In this document: positions 9,201 to 15,528 of the stretch, one piece after another
Position numbering within the stretch: position 1 is the first letter of the stretch
How the letters are laid out: each line of letters begins with the position of its first letter
From: Verrucomicrobiota bacterium
GTDB lineage: Bacteria > Verrucomicrobiota > Verrucomicrobiia > Limisphaerales > UBA9464
Length of the DNA stretch: 47,312 bases
Assembly (NCBI GenBank): GCA_017309115.1
Contig: JAFLEF010000057.1
Coordinates: 1 to 47,312, forward strand
Direction of reading: 5' to 3'
Made by a program: the position numbers and the translations under genes
The notes under the pieces: generated by a model
What the model saw: the letters and a program-made list of their open reading frames with translations, nothing else
What the model was told of the DNA's origin: nothing
The model's database searches: none

Positions 9201-9402
9201 TGTGGGGCTGCCGGGGGGATCGTATCAACTGCTCTCCGAACTACGCCCGCCTCTGCCGGAAGGCACGGACGAGCAAAACAGTGACACGGCCGGCATTACT
9301 GTGGGCGGAATAAGCCGGTCGGTAACCGTACCCGATGGAGTCGGCCCGCGCACCGTGGTCGATCTGGGTGCAATCGACGTTAAACTACACGAACCTCGTT
9401 GA
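6241..9402 (+). CDS. ECF sigma factor fused to a membrane anchor and multi-domain ectodomain
   Basis: 1053 residues in one frame. Residues about 10-85 are sigma-70 region 2 (FEELVRRHLPMVRSAA, ELAEEVTQAVFLLLARKA). About 115-170 is region 4 (LGTSDREAVVLRYLQQRSFREVADVLGI with its helix-turn-helix). A linker leads to one membrane segment at about 238-260 (IVTVTASLLLLVGFVAGI). Residues about 295-1045 hold roughly eight carboxypeptidase-regulatory-like/Ig-like beta-sandwich repeats recognisable by phrases such as VTDRDSGEPIPDFRVY, GRYRFPRVLRGSY and GRFEFPRVPPGKVRL. The start has AGAGAGG six bases upstream. Topology predicts a cytoplasmic sigma domain and periplasmic or outer sensor repeats, so promoter recognition may be controlled by anchoring or proteolytic release. 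No anti-sigma gene is adjacent. ECF fusions of this style are known in Planctomycetes/Verrucomicrobia; regulon unknown. Confidence 0.88.
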   Translation: MNDWQLLRDYVERHSEAAFEELVRRHLPMVRSAAWRQVRDSELAEEVTQAVFLLLARKASDLRPGVILPGWLHRTACLVARRTGRDEVRRRQREQEAIPMTEPDLDESRWSQLTAQLDAALDQLGTSDREAVVLRYLQQRSFREVADVLGITEEAAKKRVTRAVERLRSGLSERGVVVSGSALTAAIAADVMTAQASTEPLVGAILRASRGDLTLLHPRAASLVEGVLRDSARTQLSWGIVTVTASLLLLVGFVAGIASFSDQRSSPNAAPVESSVVEATEAAESAVVRPSWDGRALVVRILDSETGQPLEGVAVQWVAHGSTRLVTDRTTDDAGEVAFSYPDRPFEGMTLQAFQPGRVPWMKFWNRAHAPALPSTVSVQLRTGVPAQGRIVDSSGQPIGGARVHFTGRGLHWETNEEVSYRGLVPPAVTDTAGGWIADCFSPDEKGISAYVEHPGFAAQIFVGNLVGGTNLVWVMVPGLAFEGKVTSEAGESVEGAKVTLRSLDAGVPDAQATTDKMGRYRFPRVLRGSYEQTVLAEGFAPHRQARLLSHDDLEDEVVLQPWPSFGNRPVRIRLVSSTGGWLRNSQVRLVDGDGKWDYTTNLPPVSPDGWWEWSGGPDTAIPLVFAAYGYRPKTIQVHGGMAEQEVVLEAVPKILVKGTVTDRDSGEPIPDFRVYQLTGSRSLVAEGTLGQFAFQADQGALASYSALNPKRTPEILVRANRYQEQRFSLPAATNGELSIHCALVPEERVQGVVLLPDQRPVAGAEVAFLGERIGFFQHEPHTFGKISLGAGTSGSTVQTAADGAFEIVRAVDASRLSVVHRDGWANVAVDDVRQAPVILQPWGRVQGVVRIGGELWPGVALVLAPATSEVPALRYEFETVADGSGRFEFPRVPPGKVRLMVQKSGRWTGVSTHPLDLVVTAGATTQAVWNQGGYRVRGWVRPRTDRPVVAWDRSPILLVLKSGDVIAPSPENSFGTFCDESGRFEFVGLPGGSYQLLSELRPPLPEGTDEQNSDTAGITVGGISRSVTVPDGVGPRTVVDLGAIDVKLHEPR

Positions 9403-9437
9403 GCGGCGACGGCGCGGGCGAGGTGTCTTCCTTCTGG

Positions 9438-9848
9438 TTACGGGGCAAAAGGATTGATCGTTGAAACGTTGGGGAAATCTGAAAGGTCGCGGGTCACTAC
9501 CGTGAGGTGCCACTGACGGGCGGTCGCCGCGATGAGGCTGTCGAAATGTCTCAGTGGCTTTCCCGTGGCAGTCAGCTCGGCGACATAGCGTCCCCACTCG
9601 GGCGCTTCCGTGTCTGTGAATCCGAGTGTCGAGTCCTGAAACTCCCTAACTATGAAGTCGAGTTCGCGGCGGAGCTGACTCTGCCGTTTACCGGGCGGTA
9701 GGAGGGATACGCAAGCCTCCAATTCCGCCAGTGTGATCGCACTTATGCCGCAGTCTTCATCATGCTCTTCCACCCAACGTACCACGCCCACGTCGGGTTC
9801 GGCCTTCATCAACTCCGAAAGGATGTTCGTATCGAGGAGATACTTCAC
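9438..9848 (-). CDS. vapC: VapC-type PIN-domain ribonuclease toxin
   Basis: 136 residues with the PIN acidic set: Asp in MKYLLDTNILSELM (residue 6), Glu in ITLAELEACV (about 43), Asp in HFDSLIAATA (about 100) and Asp in TRDLSDF (about 119), which bind Mg2+ for RNA cleavage. Family members cut tRNA or rRNA loops and inhibit translation. The ATG overlaps the stop of the upstream antitoxin gene by four bases, the normal vapB-vapC arrangement. Intact by length and motifs. Confidence 0.93.
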   Translation of the reverse strand: MKYLLDTNILSELMKAEPDVGVVRWVEEHDEDCGISAITLAELEACVSLLPPGKRQSQLRRELDFIVREFQDSTLGFTDTEAPEWGRYVAELTATGKPLRHFDSLIAATARQWHLTVVTRDLSDFPNVSTINPFAP

Positions 9849-10093
9849 AGCCGGGGAAGGTCATTCAGATCGAGCGGGTGATCCAACTCGGGCACGTCCA
9901 GTCCTTGAAGGCGCGCCATTGAGGCGACAAACCTGCTCCGCTTGCGGCGCGGGGCCAACAGAAGTTGTCCGCCTCGACCCGCGACGACGGTGAACTCCGT
10001 TCCGGGTTGGAAACCCTGCTGTTCCCAAACCGACTGGGGAATCACCAACTGGCCTTCGCTGCTCATGGTCACGACCATGTTCGGAGGCTGCAT
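9845..10093 (-). CDS. vapB: VapB-type antitoxin, AbrB/SpoVT (MazE-like) swapped-hairpin fold
   Basis: 82 residues. The N-terminal half MVVTMSSEGQLVIPQSVWEQQGFQPGTEF is an AbrB-type DNA-binding hairpin, expected to bind its own promoter; the C-terminal tail (LDHPLDLNDLP) would wrap the PIN toxin. It precedes and overlaps vapC. An internal ATG at 10078 (MVVTMSS) is an alternative start; neither has a strong ribosome site. Confidence 0.9.
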   Translation of the reverse strand: MQPPNMVVTMSSEGQLVIPQSVWEQQGFQPGTEFTVVAGRGGQLLLAPRRKRSRFVASMARLQGLDVPELDHPLDLNDLPRL

Positions 10094-10182
10094 TACTCGT
10101 AAGGTTGGGTCAATTACTCGGGTTCAGAGGCCCCTGAATAACGTGTTCGCGCCGGGAGGGTTTCTCGGGTCTTGGCCGCCCA

Positions 10183-11574
10183 TCAGTGCTGGGTCGAAAC
10201 TTCCGCGAGGCAGGCGTCCAGAATCGCGAGCGCTTGGTCCATTTCGGCCTGGGTCAGGACGAGCGCTGGGGTGAGGGTGAGGATGTTCCCCATCGTCACT
10301 TTGAAATTCAGACCGCGCTTCAGGGCGGCGTACATCACCTGCTCGGCTTCATCGGTGGCCGGAATGGGGGCGGCGTGCGGTGAGGCGGACGGACGGACGA
10401 GTTCGATGCCCAGCAAGAGACCCTTGCCTCGGACGTCGCCGATCAGCGGATACCGGGCTTTGAGTTCGCGCAGACGCGCCAAGGTGTACTCCCCGAGTTG
10501 GGCCGCATGTTCGACGAGATGTTCGTCGCGGATGATGTCGAGGGTGGCCAGACCGGCAGCGCAGGCGACCGGGTTCTTCTCGTGCGTGTAGTGGCCTAGA
10601 GCCGTGTGGGTGGCCACATTCAGTCCTTCCCGGGCCAGCAGCGCGGCGAGCGGAAAGACTCCGCCGCCGAGACCTTTGCCTAACACGAGCAAATCGGGAA
10701 CGACGTCGTAGTGTTCGCAGGCGAAGAATTTTCCGGTGCGGCCCAGGCCGATGGGGATTTCGTCGAGAATCAGCAGGGCGCCGTGCTTGTCGCAGGCGGC
10801 ACGGACGCGTTTCCAGTAATCCGGCGGCGGCACGAACGGGGTGCAGCGAATGGTCTCGCCAATGACCGCGGCGACGTCGCCTTCCTTCTCGAGCACGTAG
10901 TCGATGTAATCGGCACAGCCCAAGTTGCAGGCCGTGCCGCACTTGAAAGGACAGCGCAGCGGTTCCGGCGGCGGGACGTGTTCGCAACCGGGCAGCAGCG
11001 GGCCGATTCCCTTGCGGAACACGGCTTCGCCGCCAATCGAGATCGCATCCAGGGAGGCACCGTGAAAGGAGTCCCACATGGAAACGAACTTGAAGCGACC
11101 GGTGGCAATGCGCGCCAGCTTCAAAGCCATGCCGATGGCGCTGGTGCCGCCGGGAGCGAACAGCACGCGGTTCAGGTCGCCCGGGGCGAGTTCGCCCAGG
11201 CGCCGCGCCAGTTCCACTGCGGGCTCGCAGGTGTAGCGGCGCGTGCAGAAGCTGAGGTCGTCCAGCTGCTGCTTGATCGCGGCCACCACGCGCGGATGAG
11301 AGAAGCCGACCTGGTGTACATTGTTGCCGTGGAAGTCGAGGTAGCGCCGGCCTTCCACATCTTCAATCCACGAACCCTCCGCCTTGGCCAACACATTGAG
11401 ACACGGTGTCGACAGCGATTGATGAAGGAAATGCCGGGCGTCCTCCGCCAAGGTGGTCTGGGCGGCCGCGCCAATGTGTTCCGCCGACCACTCGCGTCGG
11501 CGGGGCGACAGATTGACGTCCCCCTCGGAGCGAATGGCGTCCAGGGATTCGCGAGAGAGCGCGGGGGAACTCAC
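10183..11574 (-). CDS. pbfA: Class III PLP enzyme, probable (R)-1-hydroxy-2-aminoethylphosphonate ammonia-lyase (PbfA-like)
   Basis: 463 residues of the class III aminotransferase fold: NNVHQVGFSHPRV near 85, APGGTSAIGMALKLAR near 140, the PLP-contacting LILDEIPIGLGRTG, and the PLP Lys in LVLGKGLGGG. A Cys-rich insert (LRCPFKCGTACNLGCADY) is unusual for plain aminotransferases. The start overlaps the stop of phnW by four bases, so the two are co-translated. In phosphonate catabolism, PbfA relatives convert (R)-1-hydroxy-2-AEP to phosphonoacetaldehyde, feeding the PhnW route; the strict pairing is the main reason for this call. It could instead be an ordinary class III aminotransferase; sequence alone does not settle it. 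Confidence 0.68.
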   Translation of the reverse strand: MSSPALSRESLDAIRSEGDVNLSPRRREWSAEHIGAAAQTTLAEDARHFLHQSLSTPCLNVLAKAEGSWIEDVEGRRYLDFHGNNVHQVGFSHPRVVAAIKQQLDDLSFCTRRYTCEPAVELARRLGELAPGDLNRVLFAPGGTSAIGMALKLARIATGRFKFVSMWDSFHGASLDAISIGGEAVFRKGIGPLLPGCEHVPPPEPLRCPFKCGTACNLGCADYIDYVLEKEGDVAAVIGETIRCTPFVPPPDYWKRVRAACDKHGALLILDEIPIGLGRTGKFFACEHYDVVPDLLVLGKGLGGGVFPLAALLAREGLNVATHTALGHYTHEKNPVACAAGLATLDIIRDEHLVEHAAQLGEYTLARLRELKARYPLIGDVRGKGLLLGIELVRPSASPHAAPIPATDEAEQVMYAALKRGLNFKVTMGNILTLTPALVLTQAEMDQALAILDACLAEVSTQH

Positions 11575-12710
11575 AGTCGGATGCCCATTTCCTCGATCGC
11601 TTCCTGAATGGCGTACACCACGGAACGCAGGTCGGATTCGAACAGGCGTCCGATGTTGCCGATGCGGAAGGTGTCCGCCTGGCTGATCTTTCCCGGGTAG
11701 AGGATGTACCCCTTTTCCGCGACGCGGCGGTAGAATTCGTTGAAGGTGAACTTGGGGTCAGCCGGGAAGATGAAGCTCGTGATGATGTAGCTCTGCACGG
11801 CGGCCGGCACGTAACTCTTGAAGCCAAGGCGCGTCATGCCGGCGAGCAGCACCTCGTGGTTGCGTCGATAGCGCGCGGCCCGGCCGGCGACGCCACCTTC
11901 GAGTTCGAGTTCTTTCAGCGCCTGGGCGAACGCCAGGATTGCGTGAGTGGGTGGCGTGTAGCGGAACTGACCGTTCTTCTCGAAGCCCTTGAGCTGATCC
12001 AGCAGGTTCATGCTCAGATTGCGCGCCCAACCTTCGCTGGCGAGCAGGACGGCCCGGCGGCAAAGGACGAAGCTGAATCCGGGCACGCCCTCGATGCACT
12101 TGTTGGCGGAAGAGATCAGGAAGTCGAGTCCGACGGCTTCGAAGTCGATGGGCACCGCTCCGAAGCTACTCATCGCGTCCACGATGTAGGTTTTGCCGTG
12201 GCGTTTGGCGACCGCGCCAACGGTGGCGAGGTCATTCAGGATTCCGGTGGTGGTTTCGCAGTGGACTACGGCGACGTGGGTGATGTCGGGATCCTGCGCC
12301 AGGGTGGCGTCGAGGGCTTGAGCGTCGCTGATGGTGTCCTCGGCGGTCCGCAGGACGACGTGGGGGATCCGGGCGTGCTGAAGCATCAACACCATGCGTT
12401 CCCCGTAGGCGCCATTGGACAGCACGACCACCTTGCCGGTGGGCGGCACGCAGGTTTGGAAGACGGCTTCGACGCCGAAGGTTCCGCTGCCTTGAAGCAG
12501 CACGCATTCCCAGCCGGTTTCGCGGCTGACTCCGGCGACGGCCAGGAGTTTCTCCCGGATGTGTTTGACGAGGGTGTTGAACTCCCAGTGCCAAGAGCCG
12601 GCGTCATGGAGCATGGCTTCCTTGACGGACGACGAGGTGGTGAGCGGGCCGGGCGTGAACAGCAGCTTGTCGCGCGCGGAAGGGAGGACTGGGAGAGCAG
12701 TCGAATTCAT
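11571..12710 (-). CDS. phnW: 2-aminoethylphosphonate--pyruvate transaminase
   Basis: 379 residues, the usual PhnW length. The N-terminus LLFTPGPLTTSSSVKEAML is the PhnW hallmark. GSGTFGVEAVFQT and the PLP Lys in SSANKCIEGVPGFSFV (about 197) are present, and the C-terminal ILYPGKISQADTFRIGNIG closes the class V fold. It transfers the amino group of 2-aminoethylphosphonate to pyruvate, giving phosphonoacetaldehyde and alanine. It is the first gene of a two-gene operon with the PbfA-like enzyme. No phosphonoacetaldehyde hydrolase (phnX), dehydrogenase (phnY), phnA or transporter is in the window, so the pathway must finish elsewhere. Confidence 0.92.
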   Translation of the reverse strand: MNSTALPVLPSARDKLLFTPGPLTTSSSVKEAMLHDAGSWHWEFNTLVKHIREKLLAVAGVSRETGWECVLLQGSGTFGVEAVFQTCVPPTGKVVVLSNGAYGERMVLMLQHARIPHVVLRTAEDTISDAQALDATLAQDPDITHVAVVHCETTTGILNDLATVGAVAKRHGKTYIVDAMSSFGAVPIDFEAVGLDFLISSANKCIEGVPGFSFVLCRRAVLLASEGWARNLSMNLLDQLKGFEKNGQFRYTPPTHAILAFAQALKELELEGGVAGRAARYRRNHEVLLAGMTRLGFKSYVPAAVQSYIITSFIFPADPKFTFNEFYRRVAEKGYILYPGKISQADTFRIGNIGRLFESDLRSVVYAIQEAIEEMGIRL

Positions 12711-13124
12711 CGGTTCGGCGGAAATGGGTTCAAGGATTGGTCAACGGTTCAAGTCTGGGGCGAGTGAACGTCCGAAATGATTCGGCGGTTGCGAGGAACC
12801 GCAGAGGACAAGTGACCGGGAAGTGGAGGCCCAAGCAGACTGAACACTTTCGAACAGTGGGGTGCGCCGGCGAGGCGGGCAATTCCCTGAATCGAGGAGG
12901 CGGTCGGATGCGGGGACGAAAAAGGCGGGCGCCGGGATGACACACGGTTTACACCGCCGGCGCCCGCCAGGAACTCGCCTCCACTCAGAGGCGAAAAGGG
13001 GCAGGGGACTTTACGTCCGTCCGAGCCACTGTTGTACCGCAAGTGGGTTCGGACGTGATCGACAATCAGGTGACTATTTTTGAGGAGTCCGTCACCGGAT
13101 TCGAGTGAAGCAGGAGTCGTTCCG
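12711..13124. other. Intergenic region with terminator, otherwise featureless
   Basis: About 410 bp between phnW and the upstream minus-strand lipoprotein gene. Apart from the strong terminator at 12919-12968 nothing gene-like was recognised; the phnW promoter should lie in 12711-12910 but no convincing -35/-10 pair was found. Confidence 0.6.
12919..12968 (-). terminator. Strong Rho-independent terminator downstream of the lipoprotein gene
   Basis: GGCGGGCGCCGG (12924-12935) and CCGGCGCCCGCC (12957-12968) are a perfect 12-bp inverted repeat. On the minus strand the stem is followed by TTTTT (complement of 12919-12923). It ends the transcript of the prepilin-like/lipoprotein pair and insulates phnW. 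Confidence 0.85.
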
Positions 13125-13493
13125 TTATTTGCGGGAACGATGAACTTCCAGGGCTTTGGCGGCTGCCTCGTCGCCGGTGGCGGCGGCTTCGTTGAGCTTT
13201 TTCAGCACGGCGGCTTGGGATTCTCCCAGACGCTGACGTTGTTCCGGAGTGAGATCTCCGGACGCGCCGAGTTCCTCGAGTTTCTCGTAGGATTGGACGT
13301 AATTGCCCTGCTGCATGTCTTGGGCGGCGGCATCGGCGGCCTGTTTCAGTTCCGCGTTGGCACCGGCGAACGACGACTTCACGCCGGCCGACGCCTGATC
13401 GACGGGCACCTCGACGGGGCCTTGATCCTGTTTGCAGCCCACCGCCAGCAGAGCGACGGCGAGGAGGAAACCTGAGCAGTATCGGAGATTCAT
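13125..13493 (-). CDS. Small helical lipoprotein of unknown function
   Basis: 122 residues. The N-terminus has a signal with lipobox (LLAVALLAVGC, Cys at about 20), so it is probably lipid-anchored. The mature part is Ala/Glu/Lys-rich and predicted helical (ANAELKQAADAAAQDMQQGNYVQSYEKLEELG), with LTPEQRQRLGESQAAVLKKLNEA, resembling TPR-like or periplasmic adaptor helices. It starts seven bases after the prepilin-like gene stops, so the two are probably one transcript. No family recognised with confidence. Confidence 0.8.
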   Translation of the reverse strand: MNLRYCSGFLLAVALLAVGCKQDQGPVEVPVDQASAGVKSSFAGANAELKQAADAAAQDMQQGNYVQSYEKLEELGASGDLTPEQRQRLGESQAAVLKKLNEAAATGDEAAAKALEVHRSRK

Positions 13494-13499
13494 GGTGGA

Positions 13500-14342
13500 T
13501 TAAAAGGTGGGGCCGTCGAGGGGGATTTCCCCAGTGTACCAGCGATAGTCGACGCCGCGTTTGGAATATCGGATGGAACTCACATTGCCGGGAGTCCAGA
13601 GCGTGGCGCAGCGCGTGTTATGCCGCCACCACTCGTACTCCATCTTTTTGCCGGGGTAATTGCTGGCGAGATCGTATTTCCACTGGCTGAGGCATTCGGA
13701 TTCGCCCGGAAACAGTCCGAGGGAGTCTCCCGGGCCTTCCATCTTCTGCTCCGCGGCGTCCTGAGCCATGATGCAGGTCTGAGGACTGGGCATGGACTGG
13801 AGTTTCTGGGCCCGAACGGGGCTGGATTTCCAGCGGAGCGGGGCCCATTGATTGATGCCATAGGAGGAGTTCAGCCAGAACTCGCTCTTGTAACGCAGAC
13901 CGGTTTCGCGCCATTCGTCCACGATTTTGGCGGAGGGGCAGCGAAACGTTCGTTTCGTTCCGCCGAAATATTTGAGGTAGGGAAGTCCCCAGTACGCTAG
14001 GCTCGCTTGCGCCGGGACGGTGAGATCAATCAGCGTTTCCGTATTCGGGTTCGGCGTCCACTGACCGTGGTTGTAAACCGAGTCGTTGCCACTGGAGTCT
14101 CTCGTGTAATGAAAGTAGTCCTGATTGTCCTGAGCGTAGAGCGTCGTCCCCAGCCCAATCTGTCGCAGATTGTTGATGCAGGCGGCGTGTTGGCCTTTGG
14201 CTTTGGCCCGCGAAAGTGCGGGGAGCAACATCCCGGCGAGAATCGCGATGATCGCAATCACCACCAAAAGCTCAATTAGAGTGAATGCTCGACGGCCATT
14301 TGAGAGTCGAGTTTGTGGAACGGTCCATTTCATTGAATTCAT
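13500..14342 (-). CDS. Prepilin-type N-terminal domain protein (second paralogue)
   Basis: The leader [20 protein letters not shown] carries the conserved Glu at +5 and the [15 protein letters not shown] extension, as in the paralogue at 4138-4974, but the C-terminal domain diverges ([19 protein letters not shown] near the end instead of the H-x-DG phrase). The start is uncertain: a GTG at 14396 gives 298 residues, ATGs at 14342 and 14333 give 280 and 277; the shorter ones give leaders of more usual length. Likely exported and cleaved by a prepilin peptidase. It precedes the small lipoprotein by seven bases and is divergent from the LuxR-type regulator. Confidence 0.83.
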   Translation of the reverse strand: MNSMKWTVPQTRLSNGRRAFTLIELLVVIAIIAILAGMLLPALSRAKAKGQHAACINNLRQIGLGTTLYAQDNQDYFHYTRDSSGNDSVYNHGQWTPNPNTETLIDLTVPAQASLAYWGLPYLKYFGGTKRTFRCPSAKIVDEWRETGLRYKSEFWLNSSYGINQWAPLRWKSSPVRAQKLQSMPSPQTCIMAQDAAEQKMEGPGDSLGLFPGESECLSQWKYDLASNYPGKKMEYEWWRHNTRCATLWTPGNVSSIRYSKRGVDYRWYTGEIPLDGPTF

Positions 14343-14440
14343 CAAGTGCAAGAACGAGGCCAGACCGATGCGCGATCTGATCGACGCAGGCGTCACGTTC
14401 CAGTTAAATTTCCTAAGAGTAGTTTAGGGCTTCCACCGGC

Positions 14441-15451
14441 ATGAGCAGCGTTGAACCGACCTCAGCATCTCAGCAATCCCCCAAGTCGGGCAGTGACCCC
14501 GAGTTGAGTCTCACCCGTCGTCGTCACGCCTCGGGACTCCGAGACTTGGCCGATCGCGAGTGGTACGTCGCCTTGGGCGAGGTTCCCACGCGATGGTTCG
14601 TCCCGTTGGGGACCAGCGAGCCCAACGAAGCGGTGCGGGCGGCCCAAGCGGCGGCTCAGGAAATCCACCATCGGGGTTGGGATCGCCTAGCGGGGGTGTT
14701 GCCGCGGGAGTTTACCCTCGCCATCTCCTGGCTCGAAGCCCCCATGGCGTGGACGTACGTCTCCCTCTTTACGCTCCCAAAGCCATCGACCGCAGTTGTT
14801 TCCAATCCGCTGGGGTTGCGTCTTCGGATCGCGTTGATCGAACCGGATCCGGTGTTCCGGGCGGCCTTAACTCACTGGCTGACGCGGATTCCGGGAGTGA
14901 CCTGCACGAGTTGGCCCAATGAGCAGCCTTGGGTGACCCAACCCCGGCGGCGAACGGAATTCGATGTGGTGTTGGTCAACCGCTATGCCCCGTCCTTTGT
15001 GGCCGGCCGGTTTAAGGCTTCGCGAGCCGAAGGCGGCCAAGCCTCCTTGGTGTTTGGATATGGGTTGTATCCGACGAGCGACGATATTTTCGCCTCGGTT
15101 TCCGGGGTGGAGGCCGGTTACTTCCTGCGCCGCCGCACCCTGTCGGCGTTGCTGGAGCCGTTGTCGGCCGCCTTTTCCTCGGGGCAATTAGTGGCGGCCG
15201 AGGTGCCGCGAACCCTGCGTCGGTACTTCCAAAATCTGTTCACGATGGAGGCGGAAACGGCGACGGCTGGTGGCCTGACCACTCGGGAACGGCAGATTTT
15301 GGCCTGTATTCAGCGCGGACTTCGGGACAAGGAGATTGCCACCTCGCTGGGGATTAGCCCGCTGACGGTGCACACGCATCTGAAGCATGTGTTCCACAAA
15401 TTGGGGGCCCACACCCGAACCGAAGCGGTCGTGAAGTACCTCGAGAAGTAG
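14441..15451 (+). CDS. LuxR/NarL-type response regulator with degenerate receiver
   Basis: 336 residues. The first 120 are an unrecognised N-terminal domain (WYVALGEVPTRWFVPLGTSEPN). About 128-240 reads as a CheY-like receiver (LRIALIEPDPVFRAALTHWL), but the expected phospho-acceptor strand is FDVVLVNRY with Asn where Asp is needed. Residues about 270-335 are a GerE helix-turn-helix (LTTRERQILACIQRGLRDKEIATSLGISPLTVHTHLKHVFHKLG). It should bind DNA, but phosphorylation control looks lost. No histidine kinase is adjacent; it is 77 bp upstream of the flavoprotein gene and divergent from the prepilin-like gene, so either could be a target. Confidence 0.82.
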   Translation: MSSVEPTSASQQSPKSGSDPELSLTRRRHASGLRDLADREWYVALGEVPTRWFVPLGTSEPNEAVRAAQAAAQEIHHRGWDRLAGVLPREFTLAISWLEAPMAWTYVSLFTLPKPSTAVVSNPLGLRLRIALIEPDPVFRAALTHWLTRIPGVTCTSWPNEQPWVTQPRRRTEFDVVLVNRYAPSFVAGRFKASRAEGGQASLVFGYGLYPTSDDIFASVSGVEAGYFLRRRTLSALLEPLSAAFSSGQLVAAEVPRTLRRYFQNLFTMEAETATAGGLTTRERQILACIQRGLRDKEIATSLGISPLTVHTHLKHVFHKLGAHTRTEAVVKYLEK

Positions 15452-15528
15452 TTTGGGACGAATTGTGGGGAACTGACCCGATTTGAGGATAGCCGACTGA
15501 CCTCGGGTCCGGTACCCAGCCCGGGAAC

